From: Streptomyces qinzhouensis
Lineage (GTDB): Bacteria > Actinomycetota > Actinomycetes > Streptomycetales > Streptomycetaceae
Assembly: GCF_007856155.1 (NCBI RefSeq)
Contig: NZ_CP042266.1
Location: 310,001-374,000, forward strand
Reading direction: 5' to 3'
DNA length: 64,000 nucleotides
This document shows positions 40,802-52,661 of the stretch, in pieces. The position numbers and the translations under genes are program-made. The stretch's first letter is position 1. Each line of letters opens with the position of its first letter. The notes under the pieces were generated by a model. That model was given only the letters and a program-made list of their open reading frames with translations, was not told where the DNA came from and searched no databases.

Positions 40802-42109
40802 GTGGAGACCACCAGTCACCCGCTCGCGCTGGCCCGCCTCGCCGCCGGCATGACCCGGGTCGAATTCGCGGCCCGCGTCCGGGCCGCCGCCGCCCGGCGG
40901 GGCCTGCGCTCAGGCACCGACAAGCACCGGGTCCGCAAGTGGGAAGTCGCGGACGTCACCCCCGACGCGGAGGCCCAGCTGTACATCGCCGAAGTCCTCG
41001 GCATCCCGGCCCGCGCGGTCACCCCGGCCCAGTGGCCCAACTGGCTCCCGGCGGCCGTGGTCCCCCTCGGCCCGGCCAGTACCGTTCCCGCTCTGCGAGA
41101 GGCATTGAGAACTGTGGACCGCCGATCCTTCATCACCGCCGTCCCGGCCGCCGCCACCGTCGCCCTCGCCGCTGACTGGGCCCACGCCACGCCCAGCGCC
41201 CTGACCGCCGCTGCCCGTGACGGCAAACCCATCGGGGATGACGTTGTCGAACTGCTGGAGGACGGGGCTCGCCGCCTCACCGGTCTGGTCACCGAGCAGC
41301 GCCAGCACATGGCAGCCCTGCTGGACTCCCACCTCACCACCGTGACCGACCTCATCGCCCAGGGCCGATACCCCCACCGGCTCGGAATCCGCCTCCACCG
41401 GCTCGCCGCCTCCCTGGCGCAGACCGTCGGCTGGTGGCGCTTCGACCACGGCCGCCACCACGACGCCACCGTCTACTGGACCGCAGCCCTCCACAGCGCC
41501 CACGCCCTCGCGGATCCGGATCTCGGCGCCAACACGCTGGGCGACCTCGCCTACCAAGCGGCCTGGCGCCGCGACCACAGCACCGCCGCCACCCTCCTGC
41601 GCCACGCCCTCAGCCGCGCCGAACACCCCGCTGCCCAGGCACTGCTCCAGCTCCGGTACGCTCGCGCGCTGGCCGCCCAGGGAGAGAAGCGGGAAACCCT
41701 CCGGGCCCTGGACGCCGCCGAGTACCTCCTCGGCGTCTCAGCCTCCCGGCCCCGGCCCGCGTTCTGCACCTGGCTCTCCGAAGCCGACCTTGCGGTCGAT
41801 TCCGGCCAGGCACTCCTGCAACTCGGCGACACCCGCCGCGCGCACCGGCTCATCGCCGAAGGACAGCGCCTCCTGCCCGCCAGCCGCGCGAAAACCGCGG
41901 CCGTCTTCCGTACCTACCAGGCCGCATCCGACCTGGAACGCGGCGAACCGGAACGCGCCGCGGAAGCCGCCCTCGCATCCGTCCTCGTCGCCCGCCGGAT
42001 CGGCGCGCCGCGTTGCGAACAGCTCGTCAAGGACCTCGTCCCCCGCTTCCAGCGTTACCGCAGCGCCGAGGGTGTCCCCGAACTCCTCGACCTCGCCCGC
42101 GCTACCTGA
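40802..42109 (+). CDS. XRE-TPR regulator divergent from the preQ0 cluster
   Basis: The 435-residue protein starts at GTG 40802. An N-terminal HTH-like region (MTRVEFAARVRAAAARRGLRSGTDKHRVRKWEVADVTPDAEAQLYIAEVLG) is followed by about 330 residues of TPR-like helices (ALSRAEHPAAQALLQLRYARALAAQGEKRETLRALDAAEYLL). It resembles transcriptional regulators with TPR repeats found next to secondary-metabolite and unknown clusters in Streptomyces. The divergent arrangement with queC suggests it switches the leftward unit. Confidence 0.8.
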   Translation: METTSHPLALARLAAGMTRVEFAARVRAAAARRGLRSGTDKHRVRKWEVADVTPDAEAQLYIAEVLGIPARAVTPAQWPNWLPAAVVPLGPASTVPALREALRTVDRRSFITAVPAAATVALAADWAHATPSALTAAARDGKPIGDDVVELLEDGARRLTGLVTEQRQHMAALLDSHLTTVTDLIAQGRYPHRLGIRLHRLAASLAQTVGWWRFDHGRHHDATVYWTAALHSAHALADPDLGANTLGDLAYQAAWRRDHSTAATLLRHALSRAEHPAAQALLQLRYARALAAQGEKRETLRALDAAEYLLGVSASRPRPAFCTWLSEADLAVDSGQALLQLGDTRRAHRLIAEGQRLLPASRAKTAAVFRTYQAASDLERGEPERAAEAALASVLVARRIGAPRCEQLVKDLVPRFQRYRSAEGVPELLDLARAT

Positions 42110-42469
42110 CTCCACCGCCGTTCGCCGGCCCGTGCGGCGACGGGTGACCAGCTCGCACCTGTCGCGCCCGCGCCACGGGCCCGGGAGCCATGTCCGGGTG
42201 GTGTCCACAGATGGTCCTCCCTCTCGCGGCCGGGGACTCGGCGGTATGTGGCCGCCGCCGTCCAGCAAAGCCGTGCCGCAAACGCCCGGGGAGGCACACA
42301 GGGGGCACACAATCCGGCGACCGGCTGCGCGACGCCGGAGCCGGGCTCTACGCTCGGTGCCCGCCCCCTCGGTCCGCGCCGGGAGCAGGAGGGCGGGCAT
42401 CGGTCTGGGCCGCTCCATCCAGACTTCGGTGCGCGCGGATTGCCGCCCACTTCCGCCCTACCTGGGGCG
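42110..42469. other. 360-bp gap without a recognisable gene
   Basis: This G+C-rich intergenic DNA has no intact gene or clear repeat. Confidence 0.5.
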
Positions 42470-42711
42470 TCACGTCGATCGTTGCGGTGACGTGGCGTCC
42501 GGGACGGTCAGCAGGCTCTTGCCCACCCCAGCCAGCAGCGGCGCGAGATCACCGATGCCGGAATCCGGGTGCGTCGCCGCGTACAGCGCCCCCACCACCC
42601 ACGGCTCCCCGGCCTCCGGATGGAGAGGGCCGAGCGCGGCGGCCTGGACGGCGAGGACGGTGATCAGGTGGGTGCGCCGGTGGTCCGGATGCCCGGTTTC
42701 CCTGATGATTG
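42470..42711 (-). pseudogene. C-terminal gene fragment cut at the mobile element border
   Basis: The minus strand has a frame ending THLITVLAVQAAALGPLHPEAGEPWVVGALYAATHPDSGIGDLAPLLAGVGKSLLTVPDATSPQRST-stop, with normal Streptomyces codon use. It has no start and is interrupted at about 42711, where the recombinase gene begins. It looks like the tail of a chromosomal gene truncated by insertion. I cannot name the protein. Confidence 0.6.
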
Positions 42712-44271
42712 AGCGTGTTCAGGCACCAGGGGAGGCGCAGGTTGAGTACGTGGCATGTGGTGCGGGTACCGGATCCAGAGCGGTGGGGGACGCTCCCACT
42801 TGGTGGTGTGCTGGGGGTACAGGACCTGCCGACGGCGGTGTCCCAGATCCGGTTGATGCCGGGGGACCCTGTATTCGTTCGACCGGACGGCATAGTTGAT
42901 TCGGGCCTGCTGGATTTTGTCCGCTCCAAGGAATTCCGGAACCTGGAACGGGAATCCAAGCGAAATTACGCGACGGATATTCGCATTCTTCTTGACTTCC
43001 TGTCTTCGCGCGGGGTGTCGTGGCAGCGGGCGACCGAGCAGGATCTCGCGGACTTCCGTGACTGGCGGTGCCGAGCTCAGGAGAACCCCCAACGGGTCGG
43101 TGGTACGAAGTGGAACCGTGAGGCGGCGGCGTTCACCAAGCTGTTCAAGTGGGGCAAGGTCTATCCTCTGCCGGTAGACGTGTCTCGGCGAGAGGACCGG
43201 GCCGCAGACTCGGTCAGTGCGCGGGTGTCGTGGCTGACGCCGCGGACATGGGGCCTGTGGTCGGACGTCGGGCTGCGCGGCCACACCCGGGCTGGGGTGG
43301 CGGCGGCGGGGTGGGATTCGCGGACGGAGATCCGCAACACCAGTTTCGTGCAGCTTCTGCTGAGTTCGGGCCTGCGTCGGCAGGAGGGTGGTTCGCTGCT
43401 GACGTTCGAGTTGCCGACCCAGCATCTGCGGCACGGCCGCTACTTGCATGGCCGGATCGCGGGCGCGGTGACGAGGGCGAAGAACACCCGCACGTTCTAC
43501 GCATCCAGGGACGCTGTCGGCCAGGTCGAGGCGTATGTCCAGTCGGAGCGGGCCTGGGCCGTTCAGCGGGCCCAGGCTGCGGGCTGCTACGACCGGCTGA
43601 CGACGATGCGGCTGGTCACGAGCGTGACACGCGGGATCAAGCCGAAGGTGGAATGGGTGGACGCCAACGGCGTCGTCGGCGGGCAGGAGCTGAGCCTCTT
43701 GGGCTGGCGCGAGCGACGGTCGTTGTTTCTGGAAGGGCCGGACGGGCCGGAGCCGGCTTGGTTGTGGCTGACTGAGCAGGGCCTGCCCATGGAGCCGGAT
43801 CGCTGGAACGGCGTGTTCAGGAACGCGAACCTGCGCTGCGAGAGTGTCCTGCTCAACGAGGAGGAACGGAAGGTCGACCGGAACTTCCGGCTGTCGAACG
43901 TCCGCGGCAAGAGCCCGTACGGCACCCCACATGCCGCCAGGCATTCTATGGCGCTCTACATGCTGATCCTGCTGAACGAGCTGTTCGAGTCCCGGTACGG
44001 TCTGACGAAGGCGGACCTGCGTGACTTCGCCATGCTGTTCGGCGATCCGTGGTGGTTGGTGAAGACCCTCCTGGGGCACTCCGACGTGGAGACCACGAAG
44101 CGGCACTATCTCGCACCCGTTTCGCACCTGCAGCTGGAGTCCATCCTGGCGGCCGCGGAGACCACTGCCGACGGCCAAGACGTCGAAAGCCTGGACGACG
44201 TCTTCGCGCGCCTCGCTCGGGAGACGCAGGGCATCCAGGACATTGACAGCCTCCTCGATGTGGCTTCGTGA
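42709..44271 (+). CDS. Tyrosine recombinase of the trio (TnpA-like)
   Basis: The 520-residue protein has a tyrosine-recombinase catalytic domain: LLLSSGLRRQEGGSLL (first Arg), PHAARHSMALYML (His-x-x-Arg), LLGHSDVETTKRHYLAP (box II His and the Tyr nucleophile). An N-terminal SAM-like arm-binding domain contains KRNYATDIRILLDFLSSRGVSWQRATEQDLADFRDW. The start may be TTG 42709 or GTG 42715; upstream is the truncated gene. It cuts and joins the element ends. Confidence 0.82.
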   Translation: MSVFRHQGRRRLSTWHVVRVPDPERWGTLPLGGVLGVQDLPTAVSQIRLMPGDPVFVRPDGIVDSGLLDFVRSKEFRNLERESKRNYATDIRILLDFLSSRGVSWQRATEQDLADFRDWRCRAQENPQRVGGTKWNREAAAFTKLFKWGKVYPLPVDVSRREDRAADSVSARVSWLTPRTWGLWSDVGLRGHTRAGVAAAGWDSRTEIRNTSFVQLLLSSGLRRQEGGSLLTFELPTQHLRHGRYLHGRIAGAVTRAKNTRTFYASRDAVGQVEAYVQSERAWAVQRAQAAGCYDRLTTMRLVTSVTRGIKPKVEWVDANGVVGGQELSLLGWRERRSLFLEGPDGPEPAWLWLTEQGLPMEPDRWNGVFRNANLRCESVLLNEEERKVDRNFRLSNVRGKSPYGTPHAARHSMALYMLILLNELFESRYGLTKADLRDFAMLFGDPWWLVKTLLGHSDVETTKRHYLAPVSHLQLESILAAAETTADGQDVESLDDVFARLARETQGIQDIDSLLDVAS

Positions 44272-45997
44272 GCCCCCGCGGGCGTCGTGCTGCCCGGCCG
44301 CCATCTGGGCACCGCGCCGAGGCCCCGCTGGCTCAAGGCACACTTGTGGTGACCGTACTGAACAAAGCTGGCCACGCGAAGGAATTCGACTTTGCGCAGT
44401 TGGCCGTAGCCGCGCCGATGCAGCAGTCCCTGGCTGTCCTCTTCGCCGCCCAGTCCGCCCGGTGGACGAGTCACGGAACAGCGGAGAGTACGTGGAAGAA
44501 ACTGCACCTGTTCGCGCGGTTCCTGTCCGAGCTGGAGAGGCCGCCGCCGGACTTGGACGGCTTGACCGCGGCCATGCTCAAGCGTTGGCGCACGCGGCAC
44601 ATCGGTTCCAGCGCGGGGCGGAACACGCTGCAGCTCGTCCGTGCCCTGCTCTGGCGGGATCCGCGACTGGCTGACGGACCGGTGGCCGAGGAGCTCGCCC
44701 GGCGCATTCCCAGTTCCAGTCCGAGTAAGCAGTCGTACGACGAGGAGGAGCGAGAACGGGTGCGGCTGGCCGCGCAGAAGCAGTTCCGGGCGGCCCTGCT
44801 ACGGATTCGGGACAACTCTGAGCTGCTGCATCAGTGGCGGTCCGGCACGCTCGATGAGGGTAGCCGTGAGTGGCGGATTGGGCAGATCCTCGACGAGGTG
44901 GCCCGCACTGGTGACGTCCCTCGCAAGGTCGGCCCGCAGGGCAGAGTCTTCATGAGGAACCACCGTCTCCTGGGCGGGAGGAGTCCCGAGGTCACCTGGG
45001 GGCGGTTGTTCCTCACCCGCGGCGAGCTGACGGCGCTGGCCGTCCTCCTTACGGACAGGTTCGGATGGAATCTGTCCGTCTATGACCGCATGCCCACGCC
45101 CACCATTGCGCCCGCAGTGGCAGAGACAGCAGCCAAGACCTACCAGGTCCAGATCGAGAAGCGCCGCCGGGGTGGCGGACGTTGGTACTCAACGGAGAAC
45201 ATCACCGACTCCGGGGCCAGCTCTCGCGGGCGGCTGATCACTCAGGCCCTGGAAGCGACCGAGCACGGCCGCCATCTGGCCGCGCGCCTGGCTCCAGGCA
45301 CTGATCTGCTGATGGTCGCCCGCACAGGCCGGATCGGTCAGGAGCACCAGGACCTGGATCGTCCTATGCCGGTCGGTCCGCTCGCCTTCGGCGTCTCGGG
45401 CACCGACGGCAGGCGGTGGGCGCGGGCACACCAACTGGGCGGATCGCCGTTCCAGCGGACGCGCAGGACGACGGTGACTCGCGAAGGCCGCCCGTTGCAG
45501 CAGGCTCTGGGGACACACGAAAGCGTCTACGTCTTGCCGGACAAGCACGTCCAACGAGCCGCCCAGAGCGTCATCGCAGACGGAGCGGCCGAGGCCCTGG
45601 AACAGGCCCGGGACGTCGTGTTCAGGGGCAGCCTGAATCCAAGGCGAGTGCCCGGGCACCAAGAAACGGCAACGGCCGACTGCGAGGACGCGACGGCCAG
45701 TCCCTGGCTGGCCGCGGACGGCGACTGCAGGGCGGACTACCTACTCTGTTTGGCCTGCCCCAACGCTCACGTTCACCCTGGCCACCACCCTCGCCTGGCC
45801 CATCTGCACCAACGCCTCCTCAGTCTGCGATCCGCACTGCCCGAGGACCTCTGGAACAGGCACTGGCAAGATCACCTGCTCCGGCTGGACGACCTGCGCA
45901 GCAAGTTGGGCCCGGCGGCCTGGAGTGCCGCCCTGGGCCAGGTCGACGAGGGCGACCACCTCGTCATTGATCTCCTGCTGGAAGGGAACCTCGCTCC

Positions 45998-46001
<4 letters not shown>
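44268..46001 (+). CDS. Large partner protein of the recombinase trio
   Basis: The 577-residue protein starts with GTG inside the upstream stop. It has a SAM-like N-terminal region (TAESTWKKLHLFARFLSELERPPPDLDGLTAAMLKRWR) like phage-integrase arm domains. The C-terminal half lacks the Arg-His-Arg-Tyr set and instead has a Cys-His segment (DYLLCLACPNAHVHPGHHPRL) that could bind zinc. It matches the position of TnpB-type genes of Tn554-like elements. It is probably a recombinase relative that has lost catalysis and serves as DNA-binding partner. Confidence 0.6.
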
Positions 46002-48567
<2,566 letters not shown>

Positions 48568-48614
48568 GCTCCCCACAACTACGTAGCACGTGAGCGCAGG
48601 GCTGCCAGGTTGGC

Positions 48615-50072
48615 CTACGTCGCCGGGGGTGGGGCGTCAACCGAACCGACCCCTAGGTGCGTGTCAACAAGGCCAAGAACAAGAGGAAGCTCGCCGATCA
48701 GGTAGTACTCACGTCCTCGAACTGGCTGCTTCCCATGAGCTTTGAGTTCCCGTAGCAAGGTTTTCTCCAGGAGGGGTGCATCGTTCCCAGGGAGATCTGT
48801 GAGCAAGCGCACTAGTCGATCGAACCCGTCTGATTTGTGGAATCTCAAGCGCTGTCGTGGGTCACCGGAAGTAATGCCAAACTTTAGATGCCCATCGGAC
48901 TCATTAACGACCACGTAAAACACGTTCCATTCGTATCCTGCGCAGAACCTGCAGATTCCCTGCCCTTGCTGCACGCCGGCCGGCCTAACGGTGGTTGTGT
49001 GTCCATTCCTGCATTGCACGAGATGTGGGACCTGGCCACCCAGCCAAGATTTTTCCTTGACTCTACCTCCGAGTCCGGCTACCGTCTTCTTGAAATTCTC
49101 CCAAGCAGTCTTCGGGTCTTTACCTGCACAGCTGCGGCACATGGTATGACCTTGCTGTATATCGTTAGGCCTCGGCGAGGCTATGTGACCTTTAGGGCAC
49201 AAGACTTGGTGAGATTCATTAACCCCCTTCCATGCCTTGTAGATGGCGACCCCACCGAGCTCCTCTATGGCGTTTCGAAAATACGCCTCGGCAGTTTTTG
49301 TGTCCAGGCCGACGCAGATTCTACATATACCCCTACCTTTCCCTGCCCCGCTTGGCCAAACTGCTACTTCATGGCCGCCCTTACAGCGAACCTTGTGTGG
49401 CGTTCCAGATCCTAGCCACTTTTCCTCTAGGACCTCTGCCCCCAAAGCGGTAATTCTGCTTACGAAACTTTCCCATGCTCTTGCTGGGTCATTTCCAGAG
49501 CAGGTGAAACACATTCCCTGACCGCTCTTTATGGAGCATGGCCTAGGGCTGCACGTGTGCCCTTTTGGGCACAAGCATCGGTGAGGGGTCTGCGCCCCCA
49601 GCCAAGCCTCTTCGAGAACTTGACCACCCAAGGTGTCGACCAGTTCCTTGAATTCGCTCAACATCTCTTTTTCGCGTGCTGCCCTATTGCAGACTTTGCA
49701 GATCCCTTCCATCTTCAGGAGGTTGATTGGCTTGATTGATGACTCGTGCCCTTCTGCGCAGCGGACTGAATACAATACCTTAGTGCCTGCCCACGGATTC
49801 AGAACCTCTCCGCCATGGTCGTCGATCTTCTCTTCGAAGTCTTTTTTCATCTGACTTGAAGAGCCCCTGCAGGATGCACACGTGATGCGTCGCGCCTGCT
49901 GCACCGAATTTGGAACTAGAAACAGTTCATGCCCTTCCTTGCATTTCGCACGATGTTTTCCCTTGGATCCCAAATATTCTGATTCGATGACTTCGATGCC
50001 GCAGGTGGCAGCCTTGATTCTAAATTCCAGCCAAGAGCGCGCCCGGACTTCATTCATGTTCCCTGTGGGCAT
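48615..50072 (-). CDS. Six zinc-ribbon repeats plus GIY-YIG-like domain, horizontally acquired
   Basis: The 485-residue protein has six units of about 60 residues, each with C-x2-GH near the middle and C-x2-C at the end (CKEGHELFLVP...CASC; CAEGHESSIKP...CKVC; CPKGHTCSPRP...CFTC; CKGGHEVAVWP...CRIC; CPKGHIASPRP...CRSC; CRNGHTTTVRP...CRFC). A C-terminal GIY-YIG-like fold follows (FYVVVNESDGHLKFGITSGDP, RQRLRFH, the LLEKTLL glutamate). Base composition is visibly lower in G+C than its neighbours. ATG at 50072 has a GGGAGGGTGGGG site. It could bind nucleic acid through the ribbons and cut with the nuclease domain. Comparable proteins occur in phages. Confidence 0.75.
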   Translation of the reverse strand: MPTGNMNEVRARSWLEFRIKAATCGIEVIESEYLGSKGKHRAKCKEGHELFLVPNSVQQARRITCASCRGSSSQMKKDFEEKIDDHGGEVLNPWAGTKVLYSVRCAEGHESSIKPINLLKMEGICKVCNRAAREKEMLSEFKELVDTLGGQVLEEAWLGAQTPHRCLCPKGHTCSPRPCSIKSGQGMCFTCSGNDPARAWESFVSRITALGAEVLEEKWLGSGTPHKVRCKGGHEVAVWPSGAGKGRGICRICVGLDTKTAEAYFRNAIEELGGVAIYKAWKGVNESHQVLCPKGHIASPRPNDIQQGHTMCRSCAGKDPKTAWENFKKTVAGLGGRVKEKSWLGGQVPHLVQCRNGHTTTVRPAGVQQGQGICRFCAGYEWNVFYVVVNESDGHLKFGITSGDPRQRLRFHKSDGFDRLVRLLTDLPGNDAPLLEKTLLRELKAHGKQPVRGREYYLIGELPLVLGLVDTHLGVGSVDAPPPAT

Positions 50073-50094
50073 CAGCTACCCCACCCTCCCCTGT

Positions 50095-50133
50095 GGATCA
50101 CTTTCTAGGCGATTATCGCCTAGAAAGTGATCC
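50095..50133. repeat. 39-bp perfect palindrome upstream of the zinc-ribbon gene
   Basis: GGATCACTTTCTAGGCGAT, one central T, then its exact reverse complement ATCGCCTAGAAAGTGATCC: 19-bp arms with a single-base centre. It starts 23 bases upstream of the minus-strand ATG at 50072. It could be an operator, a hairpin in the 5' leader, or a recombination/terminal site. A rho-independent terminator is less likely because no T-tract follows. Confidence 0.9.
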
Positions 50134-50157
50134 ACGAGGGCCATTTCGTACTGAGCT

Positions 50158-50335
50158 TCAACTCGTGATGTCGGGGGGCGCCTCTATGTCTTGGTCCGAG
50201 ACCGTCGCGCCTTGGACCTGCTCGTGCCAGACCCGCCGCTCCATCGACCGCACGCTCACCCGCAGCACGTCAGTGATCTCGCCGTTCTTCTGCTTGCCTT
50301 CAAGTCGCTCGACGGCCGCCGTCGTAGTCGCTCCC
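50158..50335 (-). pseudogene. Transposase HTH relic (IS630-like)
   Basis: The minus strand has a frame with ERLEGKQKNGEITDVLRVSVRSMERRVWHEQ ending shortly after at a stop. It resembles the N-terminal HTH of IS630-type transposases. No catalytic domain is present. This is a remnant in mobile DNA next to the MITE. Confidence 0.45.
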
Positions 50336-50382
50336 GCATGGCTCTCTCAATGTCGGTCAGCCCGTCACCCTGCGCCTACCTA

Positions 50383-50544
50383 AGGGCTGTCCCGTAATCC
50401 CTGGTGGATCAGCGCGCGGCGTCAGATGCGGTGCATCGCAAGGCGGAGGGTCGCCCTCATACTGGATGTATTTGGGCGATTCGACAACGCAGCGAGGTGC
50501 CGTAGCTGTCGTCGTGCGCCCGCCGGGGATTACGGGACAGCCCT
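50383..50544. mobile_element. 162-bp MITE with 19-bp terminal inverted repeats
   Basis: AGGGCTGTCCCGTAATCCC at the left end (50383-50401) is matched perfectly by its reverse complement at the right end (50526-50544). A TA dinucleotide flanks both sides, as expected for a TA target duplication. There is no coding sequence. It is a non-autonomous element moved by a TA-targeting transposase; IS630- and some IS5-group elements use TA. Confidence 0.85.
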
Positions 50545-50724
50545 TAGCGCTCCTTGCCTACCGAACCCAAGCAGACGTAGCCAGGTGAACGTCCCTGATA
50601 TCACTCAGTCAAGTTCAGTAGCGAGGCCGCTGGAGCCATCACGCTGTGGCGGCCGCGCCTCGTCCCAGGGCCCTTTGAGGAGCCAAGAAATCTGAACACA
50701 AGAACTTGACAGGGAAGCGGGTCA

Positions 50725-50851
50725 TCTGCCCCAGCGCGTCATAGGTGATCACGATGTCCGGGCGGAGGACTCGGATCTCGGCCACGAGCCGGCCGACCGC
50801 CTCGCCCAGCGGCGCGTCGACCAGCCGGACCCGTCCGGGCGCGGCGTCCGG
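50725..50851 (-). pseudogene. PIG-L deacetylase-like fragment beside array 3
   Basis: The minus-strand frame reads GRVRLVDAPLGEAVGRLVAEIRVLRPDIVITYDALGQMT, which resembles the segment before the HPDH motif of mycothiol-type PIG-L deacetylases (LIRELRPDVVVTYD). It has no start, no PHPDDE motif and no downstream metal motif. The first CRISPR repeat begins immediately at its upper end. Confidence 0.5.
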
Positions 50852-50974
50852 GGACCATCCCCGCGCTCGCGGGGAGCACCCCGACCTCAGTTGACCCCGC
50901 CCGCGGGGAGCACTCTGACCACAGGGTGGCCTTGGCCGCAGTGCGGGGACCATCCCCGCGCCCGCGGGGAGCAC
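50852..50974 (-). CRISPR. CRISPR array 3 (3 repeats, one degenerate)
   Basis: Repeats lie at 50852-50879, about 50886-50913 (degenerate, missing its GGACCAT start) and 50947-50974. The last two are spaced 61 bp; the first two only 34 bp, so one spacer has been nearly deleted. The repeat halves are the same GGACCATCCCCGC and GCGGGGAGCAC as elsewhere. Confidence 0.85.
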
Positions 50975-51108
50975 ACTCTCTGGCCTGGGCCTTTATCAGG
51001 CGTCAGACGCCTCCTGATACAACTTCACCGACTCCGGCAAAAACTCACACAAGCCGCAATCAACCCGCCCTCTCCCACCCATCACATCGCGCCGATCATA
51101 CAAAGCCC
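50975..51108 (-). promoter_or_regulatory. CRISPR leader 3
   Basis: Homologous to leader 1 over its full length: CTCTCTGGCCTGGGCCTTT at the repeat edge, CAACTTCACCGACTCCGGCA in the middle, GCCGATCATACAAAGCC at the far end with TATGAT on the minus strand at 51095-51100. The leader runs directly into the stop codon of the PspAB gene. Distance from TATGAT to the first repeat is about 120 bp, as at array 1. Confidence 0.8.
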
Positions 51109-51114
51109 CGCCCC

Positions 51115-51678
51115 TCACCCCTCCAGCCCCGGCGCGCCCCACACCGGAAACCAGCGGTTCAGCTCCGGCTCCATCCGCAGGTCCTCCGACAGGAGCGAGC
51201 GGACCTCCAGTTCCAAGGCATTGTCGCGGCGCTCCCCCGCGCCCGGGTCGGGGGCGAACGGGTAGAACGTGCCCCTCTTGTACAGGTACACCAGCGCCAG
51301 CGAGCGGGGCGTTGAGCGGAAGGTGATCAGGGAGCACAGCAAGTGGGGGCCGAAGCCCGACTCCTCCAGGAGGGTGTTCACCGCGTGGAGGTCGTTCACC
51401 AGGGACGCCGTATCGTCCGGGGGGCTGCGCAGCAGGAGCCAGGTGTAGCCGTAGGCGTCCTCGCTGTACTCCGGCGCGTCCAGCAGTTCGCGGACCTCGT
51501 CCCGTACCCGGTGGAACGCGCCTCCCTCCACGCCCGCGAAGCACACCGACGCCGCGCCCGTCGGGAGGAATCCCGTCGCGGCCTCCAGGGTGATCGCGGC
51601 CGACGGGAGGGCGAAGAGGCGGTCCAGGTCCGGGGGGACCGGTCGGCTGCGGCCCAGGAGTTTGTCCAGGAAGCTCAC
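51115..51678 (-). CDS. PspAB-type PspA-associated protein
   Basis: The 187-residue protein starts MSFLDKLLGRSRPVPPDLDRLFALPSAAITLEAATGF, characteristic of the actinobacterial PspA-associated PspAB family encoded with htpX. The start is GTG at 51678, 11 bases from the htpX stop. It probably acts in envelope-stress protection at the membrane with HtpX. No metal or catalytic motif is visible. Confidence 0.82.
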   Translation of the reverse strand: MSFLDKLLGRSRPVPPDLDRLFALPSAAITLEAATGFLPTGAASVCFAGVEGGAFHRVRDEVRELLDAPEYSEDAYGYTWLLLRSPPDDTASLVNDLHAVNTLLEESGFGPHLLCSLITFRSTPRSLALVYLYKRGTFYPFAPDPGAGERRDNALELEVRSLLSEDLRMEPELNRWFPVWGAPGLEG

Positions 51679-51688
51679 GACGGCGCGC

Positions 51689-52600
51689 CTACCGCGCGAG
51701 CTGCGCGCTGATCGCCGAGAGCTGGTCCAGGCGCTGTTCCAGGGTCGGGTGCGACGAGAGCAGGCGGCTCAGGCTCTCCCGGGACGAGAACGCCGGGGCG
51801 AACCAGAACGCGTTGTACGGCTCCGCCTTCCGCAGGTCCTCCGTCGGGATACGGGACATCTGGCCCGTGACCTTGGTCAGGGCCGAGGCGAGCGCCGACG
51901 GACGGCCGGTCAGCAGGGCGGCCGCCCGGTCCGCCGAGAGTTCGCGGTAGCGCGAGAGCAGCCGGGTCAGCAGGAAGCTGATCGCGTAGACCGCCGCGCT
52001 GACCAGCGGGATCAGGGCCATCGCCAGTGCCGCGTTGCTGTTGCTGCGGCCCGCCCGGCTCAGGCCGCCGTACAGGCCGACCCTGGTCATGATCCCGGCC
52101 AGGACGCCGAGGAAGGACGCGATGGTCATCACGGCCACATCCCGGTGCGCCACATGCGACAGCTCATGGGCCAGCACCCCCTCCAGCTCCTCCGGCTCCA
52201 GTCTCCGCAGCAGTCCCGTCGTGGCGCACACCAGGGCGGTCTTCTCGTTGCGACCGGTCGCGAAGGCGTTCGGTACGTCGCTCTGCGCGATCGCGACCTT
52301 CGGTTTCGGCATATCGGCGAGCGCGCACACCCGGTCCACGGCACCGTGGAGCGCCGGAGCCTCCTCCGGGGTCACCTCGACCGCGCCCATGCTCCGCGCC
52401 GCGATCTTGTCGCTGAACCAGAACTGGGCGATGAACAGGCTTCCCGCGACCACGAGGATGATCGGCCACGCACCGCGCAGCAGTGCCAGCAGCACGCCGA
52501 CGAAGACGACGTACAACAGCCCGATCAGGAACATCGTCGTCACCATACGGGTCGTGAGTCCCTGGTCCGGTGCGTAGCGGGACCGGCGCTTTCTGGCCAT
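51689..52600 (-). CDS. htpX: HtpX-type M48 zinc metalloprotease
   Basis: The 303-residue membrane protease has the HELSHVAHRD zinc motif with the downstream glutamate in RYRELSADRAAALLTGRPSAL. Two N-terminal spans (residues about 20-60) and two after the zinc motif fit the HtpX topology. ATG at 52600 was chosen for GGAGGTGACC immediately upstream; a longer frame exists. It degrades misfolded membrane proteins and is cotranscribed with PspAB. Confidence 0.92.
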   Translation of the reverse strand: MARKRRSRYAPDQGLTTRMVTTMFLIGLLYVVFVGVLLALLRGAWPIILVVAGSLFIAQFWFSDKIAARSMGAVEVTPEEAPALHGAVDRVCALADMPKPKVAIAQSDVPNAFATGRNEKTALVCATTGLLRRLEPEELEGVLAHELSHVAHRDVAVMTIASFLGVLAGIMTRVGLYGGLSRAGRSNSNAALAMALIPLVSAAVYAISFLLTRLLSRYRELSADRAAALLTGRPSALASALTKVTGQMSRIPTEDLRKAEPYNAFWFAPAFSSRESLSRLLSSHPTLEQRLDQLSAISAQLAR

Positions 52601-52661
52601 GGTCACCTCCGGCGAGCAGCCGTTGCCGTTCATTGCTGTTCCTTCCTCGATTGTGCTCCTT

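Noticed and set aside
42470..42711. An intact small gene at the left border of the recombinase element
   Set aside because: The frame has no start codon with a ribosome site and ends abruptly at the recombinase gene, so it was listed as a truncated fragment.
50095..50133. Rho-independent terminator
   Set aside because: The palindrome has a one-base centre, no T-tract on either strand and lies upstream of the gene start.
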